This document shows positions 57,971-64,000 of a stretch of 64,000 nucleotides of DNA, piece after piece (positions within the stretch are counted from its first letter, which is position 1; the number at the start of each line of letters is the position of its first letter). The notes beneath the pieces were generated by a model. It did not search any database. It was not told the DNA's origin and was given only the letters and a program-made list of their open reading frames with translations. The stretch comes from Erpobdella octoculata. Taxonomy: Eukaryota; Annelida; Clitellata; Hirudinida; Erpobdellidae. The DNA lies in assembly GCA_963978895.1 (NCBI GenBank), contig OZ022239.1, positions 38,182,330 through 38,246,329 of the forward strand. Reading direction: 5' to 3'. Both the position numbers and the translations under genes were made by a program.

Positions 57971-60656
57971 ATGTCTATGAGACAATATCCCTCAGGTGCA
58001 AAAAAACGTGATATTCAAAAGAAAAGAAAAGCAGAAGATGCGAAAAACGAAGGCGCCTTGTTGACATTTTTAGCGAAACGACCGGTAATCCCATCATCAG
58101 AAACTACTCAAACAGAAATAACAGCTAACGATCAAAGTCCAGCCAGTATGGATTCTGAGTCCTATCCAACAGAATTGCCAGAACCTGAACCGCCGGCTGA
58201 AGGTTCTATACCGGAGGTCGCGAGTAATGAAACTGTTGATGATAACAACTGTAGTGAAATTTTGACAGATATTGCTATGTGGCCAGCGAATTTGACAGAA
58301 ACCATGCGTAATTATGTTTTGGATTTCAACCCAAAAATGTTAGCGACTTTTCACGCGCTAGCATGTTGATGACAGATCGTGGCAGACAATATTTTCGTCA
58401 TATGTCTGAACATAACTTTTACTTGACCAAGGCGAATGGCCAAAAAGAAAGACGTGAATGGTTAGTGTTCAGTGAAACTAGTGGCAGTGTGTATTGTTAT
58501 GTATGCAAACTGTTTCCAAATAAAGCTAGTCAATTTTCAACAAATGGGTGTTCAGATTGGAAAAATATTGCCGCGAAAACTTCTGAACATGAAAATTCGT
58601 ATGGCCATGTTCAAGCAATGTGCACTTTTGCTAAACGCTTAAACGCAAAAGGGCGTATTGACGAACAAATGGCGAAACAGTCAGATGATGAAAGGCAATA
58701 CTGGAGAGAAGTTATACGAAGGATTGTAGCAACTGTACAGTTTCTTTCCTCTCAAGGCTTGGCTTTTCGTGGTCATGACAACAATGACGGTAATTTTACT
58801 AGTTGCTTAAATTATTTGTCAAAATTTGACCCTTTCTTAGCAAATCATATTGCGCGGTACGGTAACAAGGGAAGTGGTTCTGTTAGTTATTTGTCACATG
58901 CTACTTGTGACGAATTTATTAAAATAATTGGCAATGCTGTCAGAGATCAGTTTATTTCAGAAGTAAAGAAATCGATATATTTTTCTTTGATTGTTGATTC
59001 AACACCTGATGTTAGCCACGTAGACCAGTTAACTGTGATACTCAGATATGTTCTCATTGATGGTAAAATTAAAGAACGATTTTTAACTTTTGTTGACATC
59101 TATGCTCATAACGCTCAAAATCTGGAGCAAGTGATACTAGACGTTTTGAAGAAATGGGGGTTAGATATCACAAAATGCAGGGGACAGAGTTACGACAATG
59201 CTTCTAACATGTCTGGCAGATACTCTGGCTTGCAGGCTCGAATCAAGGCACACAGTCCCAATGCAGTTTACATTCCCTGCTCTAGCCATAGCTTAAATCT
59301 AGTTGGTAATTCGGCTGCAGAATCGTCGCTTTCAGCAGTATCATACTTTGACTTTATTCAAAACGTTTATGTGTGGTTCTCAGCATCCACACACAGGTGG
59401 AACATACTTAAAAGTCATCTAGTCAAAAATGGATGCACCATAAAGAAAGTATCGGACACAAGGTGGTCAGCTAGAGTGGATGCAGTGTTTGCATTGCATC
59501 AGAACTACATTGGTATTCAGGAAGCTCTTTTTCCAGCAGCCGAAGATCGTGATCAGAAGGCGTCTGTAAGAAATGAGGCTAATGCTCTTGCTATTAGAAT
59601 GGATCTTTTTGAAACTGCATTGATGACTGTTCTTTGGGATACAATTTTACAGCGGATGAATGCAACCAGCAAATCCCTGCAAAATTCAAATTTATATCTT
59701 GATGCTGGTGTAAATCTTCTAGAATCACTGAAGCTTTTTATTAACAATGAAGTCCGAAACGATTTCACTCGTATTGAAGAACGAGCAGCATTGCTTATTA
59801 ACGAGAATCTGAAAGACTGTAAATATCAAGATGAAGTGAGCCGCAAGAAAAAGCGAAAACCGTTTTCTGATGAAAGCAATGAAGCGGAAGTTATTTTAAC
59901 TGGTCGTGATAATTTTATTGTTAACACACTAAACGCCATTTCTGATAAATTGGTCACGGAACTTGATCACAGAATCGAAGCATACAAAGGTATACATGAT
60001 TTGTTCAGTCTATTTTTCAAGGACAAGGTAGATGACATGAACACAAAGATCTCGGCCTTGATCGAAGAATACAAAGACTATGTTAATTCTGATACCACTG
60101 GCGATGAAATCAAACTAAGAGGCGCTGGTGGCAGAGCGGTAGAGCGCTCGCCTGTCGATCATTAGGTCGGCAGTTCAAGCCTCACCGGCGTCACCAGCGT
60201 AACTCCCTTAAGCAAGGAGTTCACTCGCATTGCTAAAGGGGTAGACGCCTATAAATGGCTGCCTCTGCAAAGAACCCTTCAGTGGCTTTGAAGTCCTTTA
60301 GGATTTACGCCACTCTAAATATTGTCAAACAGTTTTTGCATTTCGCTACAGAAGAAGGCGCAAAATCTGCGGTAGAGATGTACCAGCTTATAGTAGTGGG
60401 TGGACTACAATGTACATTTCCCAATGTGGAAACCCTTCTAAGAATCTTTCTCACCATTCCTATATCAAACGCAACTGGAGAACGGTCATTTTCTGTGTTG
60501 AAAAGGATCAAGAATTACTTGCGGAATTCCATCAGCCAATGTAAGCTGGGAGATTTGTTTATTTTATGCATTGAATCAAAGGAGACATTAGAATACGATT
60601 TCAATGCGCACATTGACTCCTTCGCGAAATTGAAGAGCAGGAAAAAAGTTATATAA
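57971..60656 (+). pseudogene. hAT transposase with TTF-type zinc finger (ZMYM1-like), interrupted
   Basis: The ATG at 57971 (MSMRQYPSGAKKRD) suits this family better than the one upstream. A frameshift at about 58363 joins the N-terminal frame to a 600-codon frame. That frame has a TTF zinc finger (REWLVF, YCYVCKLF, HVQAM), catalytic-core motifs SLIVDSTPDVSHVDQL (first Asp) and CRGQSYDNASNMSG (second Asp), and PCSSHSLNL. The SINE at 60121 ends the frame. After it the C-terminal dimerisation domain continues (SNATGERSFSVLKRIKNYLR) to the stop at 60656. An active enzyme would cut and paste the element. Only two lesions separate it from an intact gene, so the insertion is fairly young. Confidence 0.92.
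60121..60261 (+). mobile_element. tRNA-derived SINE in the transposase gene
   Basis: Head GGCGCTGGTGGCAGAGCGG with A and B boxes (GGCAGTTCAAGCC), matching the minus-strand SINE at 22239-22447, then a shortened 3' body ending CGCCTATAAATGG. No (ATT)n tail is visible. Confidence 0.85.
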
Positions 60657-60838
60657 CTGTAATAAACTGACAATTGTAATTTCTAACTAGTATCTATAAC
60701 TGTAGTATGCATGTTAAATAATACATGAGTATGAGTGTTCTAACTATTGTTGTATTATGATCATTGATCGCCTTATAGGCGAGAGGGCCCCAAATTGGTC
60801 GTGCGCCTAAGGCCACAGTTTTGGTAAATACGCCTCTG

Positions 60839-61189
60839 GATTTGCCAAAAATAGAACCTAAGGTTATCTCCTCCATACATTTAGATACGGAAAACATACC
60901 CTGATCTATATTTTGCTTCATAACTTTTGTTTTTGTTGGACTATTTTCAAAAAACTAGTTTCTATGTTTAGCTAATATATTTGTCTTTCTAATGCATTAA
61001 GTTACAAACCCAATGCAGTCGAAAATTTTAATCTACATGGCCCCAAACGCAAGTGAAAAATCCTCTCCATACATTTACATAGGGATGGCGACGGTTTTTT
61101 GCCTATAACTTTTTTATTTTTTGCAATATTAAATTTATTTTTAAACCATTATATTTCTTTCTTAAATACCTTTCTATAGATACAATACC
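60839..61189. repeat. Flanking repeat, copy 1 right part
   Basis: Continues copy 1 of the ~560-bp tandem duplication after the hAT (AAAAATAGAACCTAAGG, CCATACATTTACATAGGG). Matches 61426-61750. Confidence 0.85.
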
Positions 61190-61750
61190 AATAGATACAA
61201 TATCCGGTGAGTCGTTAACAAGCAGTTCATTTGCATAATAGCTGCAGGGAGCCCAGTGCGGTTAAGTAACCACATGTTGTGTCGTGTGCGTTAAAAGTTA
61301 GATTTTTAAAATTCGTCTAACTTTTAACTTAAACATAATAAATCTATTTTGTTTTTAACATAGGATTGGAATTAACAAGTTCTATTCAGACTTGTTTCAA
61401 TTTTTAAAAATGGACCAGATTTGCCAAAAATAGAACCTAAGGTTATCTCCATACATTTAGATACGGAAAACATACCCTGATCTATATTTTGCTTCATAAC
61501 TTTTGTTTTTGTTGGACTATTGTCAAAAAACTAGTTTCTATGTTTAGCTAATATATTTGTCTTTCTAATGCATTAAGTTACAAACCCAATGCAGTCGAAA
61601 ATTTTAATCTACATGGCCCTAAACGCAAGTGAAAAATCCTCTCCATACATTTACATAGGGACGGCGACGGTTTTTTGCCTATAACTTTTTTATTTTTTGC
61701 AATATTAAATTTATTTTTAAACCATTATATTTCTTTCTTAAATACCTTTC
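61190..61750. repeat. Flanking repeat, copy 2 (empty site)
   Basis: Second copy of the tandem duplication with an uninterrupted GGACCAGATTTGCC at 61412-61425. The sequence after it (GCACGACCCCAATGCACG) resembles the arm ends of the 13263-17125 foldback. Confidence 0.9.
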
Positions 61751-62334
61751 TAACGATCTATAGCACGACCCCAATGCACGAATTTTTTTTGCACCATAGT
61801 ACGGGGATCCAGCTGCACAGCCAACTTCTCCCTCGCGATTACTTTATAATTAGCAAACGTAAACATCACAAATCAACACAGCTACTTCTATTTTTATTAA
61901 TAGCTCAAACTATGGAACGCTGACAAAATTTTTTCTATTAATAAGAAAATTTACCCATCTGGTTCAACATGCCCCGGTCTCCGCTATTTAATTTTAAAAC
62001 ATTTTTGGGAAAATCTTTGGGGGCCAACAACCTTCCCGATTTTTTTCCAAAACTTTTTCCATTTGTTTAAAAAAATCCCTCTGTCTCCCAAATGATGCCC
62101 CTGGATTTAAGTATTTTTTCCAAAAAACTTCTACTCTTCCAAAAAAAGATTATGAAAAATCTATGGGGGGGTCTAAAAACCGATAAATTTTTCCTACAAA
62201 CAAATATCAGATGAAGCTAATAGAAGCGTGGTAACAATAGTCACCGACAGACTTTTTTGAGCAGAAAAAACTAATAATTTTCATCTAAAAAATGTAAACA
62301 TATTCCACTGAAATAAAAAAAAAGATAAAGTCCT
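61751..62334. other. AT-rich DNA, presumably 3' of the ENL/AF9-like gene
   Basis: No coding potential seen. It includes decayed repeat sequence and, next to the stop codon, probable 3' untranslated DNA of the minus-strand gene. Confidence 0.5.
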
Positions 62335-62747
62335 TCAAACACTTAGAATTTCTTGAATTAGATGAACAGTTTCTAGATCTAGCTGACAGAGATCAAAGGT
62401 CATCTCATCGTCACCAAATGCTTTGCCAGATTCACAAAGAATTCTGTATATTTTCAAAAAAATTAACCCTTCCTCCTCATCTTCTTTTAAAGAGGTAATT
62501 TTGTCATATAAAAATCTTAAATCCTCCCTTGATAAACCACTTAAAGTTGATTCATGATCGACTTGCACCTTTAGAACATTTTTTTTCTGAAGCTTCAAAC
62601 TAAGTAAATTTTCATCATTGGAAATTAAACTGAAAATGTCTTTATCATATTCAAGAATCTGATTATTTGTCACTTCCCGAGTTTCTTTATCATGTTCACT
62701 ATCAGATTCCTCTGAACTTGAAGTTATACAATCTGTCTTTTGTACCT
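62335..62747 (-). CDS. ENL/AF9-like terminal exon (ANC1-homology domain)
   Basis: Starts after TTTTTGTAG on the minus strand. An acidic Ser/Glu stretch (SSSEESDSEHD) leads to the C-terminal AHD and the stop. Confidence 0.82.
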
Positions 62748-63330
62748 CTACAAAAACAGCAAATAATCTTATTAAAATAAAAACAAGATTTATATGGCAA
62801 GTCTACAATTTTTTACTTGACAAGACTTTCAACATTTTCCTTTCTGGAGATATGGTACCATGAGTGTCTCTGAAACTATTTTGAAGCACTGGAAATAAAG
62901 AAGCTTTTGTTTGTTTGTTATCACAATATTCAATTTTTTCTTTTTTATAATTTTCACTCTTTGCTGGTTTTTTTATATCTGTTAGCCCAGACACCATTAG
63001 ATCACTTCTTGCATCTTTATTTATATAACTGCTTGCCATCTTTATAGAAGATTTTGAATTTTTTATCTTTGATGAGTTATATTCTTGAAATTTTCGTTTG
63101 TCTAACACCAGATCATTATCAGAGATTTTAGTAGGAGATAAAACTGAATTATACGGAGAGAAAGAATTTTCAGATTTTATTCTTTTTGATGAAAATGGTG
63201 GTCCTGTGCCAAATATAGACATCTCAAGCTGCCGTTTCTCTATTTCTTTTGAACATATTTTTGAGCTAGAAGACGTGTTTGGAGATAAATAATTGTTTTC
63301 ATGGTACTTCTTATGTTTTCTAATTTTGGC
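62335..63330 (-). CDS. ENL/AF9-type (MLLT1/MLLT3-like) protein, last two exons
   Basis: Nuclear reader of acylated histones that recruits super elongation complex or DOT1L partners. Exons 63330-62817 and 62747-62335 are separated by a 69-bp intron (acceptors TATTTTTTCAG and TGTTTTTGTAG, donor GTAAAA) and join in frame to 307 codons and TGA. The first is low-complexity, Ser/Lys-rich (IRKHKKYHENNY), like the linker of the family. The C-terminus (about 65 residues) ends FDLCQLDLETVHLIQEIL, matching the ANC1-homology domain, where FDFDLCSLDKTTVRKLQ is the human form, preceded by the Leu-rich helices (LRFLYDKITSLKEDEEEG). The YEATS domain must lie upstream, beyond the window. Assignment rests mainly on this domain, so ENL versus AF9 is not decided. 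Confidence 0.82.
62817..63330 (-). CDS. ENL/AF9-like penultimate exon (linker)
   Basis: 514-bp exon, Ser/Lys-rich with several Ser-Pro motifs (LSPN, FSPYNS, LSPTKIS). Probable disordered linker. Confidence 0.75.
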
Positions 63331-64000
63331 CTGAAAAAATAAAACAACGAGAAAATAAGAACAAGCTCTTTTTAGTATTTTAAAAGTTGAGCAGAGCAGA
63401 GAAAGGACCAAAAATCTATAATTTTCGACTACCAACTGTCACCAATGTTCAGCTAAAGTGCTGCTTGCGAACTAAAAATTCTTTTTTTTACAAACTTTTA
63501 TTTAGGTTACAATCTCTGTTTGTGTGTGTGTGTGTCTTTCTCTGTACACAAATCTTGCAAGTAAAATTTAACCAGCTTTTTGACTAGCTAGGAAGCTGAA
63601 ACTTTCAGCATAGCTTTATATTGGATGACAATACAAGATTCAATAAAAAAAAAACTTAATTTGAACATCTTTCGTATTTCTAAATCGAGTGTATTTGAAA
63701 TTAAAGTTTGTGTTAAAAATTCGTTTTTTCTTTTACTTGTTTTAACTCAGCGTCTCATCTATGGTAATACCTCGGTCGTTTAAGTGACTACCAAGGGCGC
63801 GCCCAAAAAGGGGATCATTATAATATTGACCAAATTTCGTGGGACGTGTTGGTCTAGTGCAGGGTTGTCCAACGCGTGGCCCTCGTTGTCTTTAGCCGTG
63901 GCCCGCGTGAATATTGTGTTTTTAAAATTATTTTTACTGCAGCTCAGGAATAGGGCAGCTAATTACAGTTATTAATATAATTTTTAAAATCAGAATTTCT
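63331..64000. other. Upstream intron with two repeats
   Basis: Contains the dispersed repeat also present at 10690-10850 (here 63480-63640) and, at 63862, CAGGGTTGTCCAACGCGTGG, a hAT-type terminus running off the window. No exon identified. Confidence 0.6.

Larger units (their letters stand above)
57445..60838 (+). mobile_element. hAT transposon (3394 bp), nearly full length
   Basis: Ends CAGTGGCGAATTTAG and GTAAATACGCCTCTG. The target duplication GATTTGCC is intact at 60839-60846 and carries a one-base insertion on the left (GATTATGCC). The duplicated flank at 61418-61425 shows the empty site with a single GATTTGCC. It encodes a transposase on the plus strand, interrupted by a SINE. Confidence 0.95.

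Overview
The window is animal nuclear DNA: AT-rich, with canonical GT-AG introns and a very heavy load of DNA transposons, Helitrons, Penelope-like elements and non-LTR elements broken up by long (TA)n tracts. The tRNA-derived SINEs with (ATT)n tails and the Helitrons with a ~156-bp core satellite fit an aquatic or soft-bodied invertebrate. The species cannot be fixed from this sequence alone.

Two host genes can be supported. (1) On the + strand, a translation initiation factor eIF4E gene runs from 22753 to 41818. Six exons join in frame through consensus splice sites into 209 residues plus a stop; the first exon with the ATG is not found. (2) On the - strand at the right edge, the last two exons (63330..62335) of an ENL/AF9 (MLLT1/MLLT3)-type gene end in an ANC1-homology domain. 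Almost everything else is repeat.

Layout. 1-2800: minisatellite-bearing Helitron pieces, including a foldback composite and a tandem duplication. 2838-6220: a broken Ty3/gypsy element with one LTR. 6383-8713: a Penelope-like element truncated at (TA)n. 9202-10021: a hAT MITE. 10880-12840: a CR1/L2-like LINE. 13263-17125: a large foldback carrying Ulp1-PHD gene fragments, with a hAT inserted. 19780-21600: Penelope ends flanking a second Helitron composite. 22753-41818: eIF4E, whose introns hold Helitrons, a LINE, a Penelope fragment, a pogo MITE, nested TIR elements, piggyBac and a third Helitron composite. 44430-56831: three long-TIR elements with 9-bp target duplications (MULE-like) and two copies of a 2.6-kb block between them. 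57445-60838: a nearly full-length hAT with a TTF-finger transposase, split by a SINE. 60839-62330: repeats. 62335-63330: ENL/AF9 exons.

The most notable structure is the 44430-56831 region. It reads as unequal recombination between two long-TIR elements, which duplicated the DNA between them and left a chimeric middle element with mismatched target-site flanks. The duplicated DNA belongs to a repeat-borne gene encoding a Ulp1-type cysteine protease fused to a PHD finger. That gene is interrupted first by a Helitron and then by the MULE-like element, and related copies lie in the 13-17 kb foldback.
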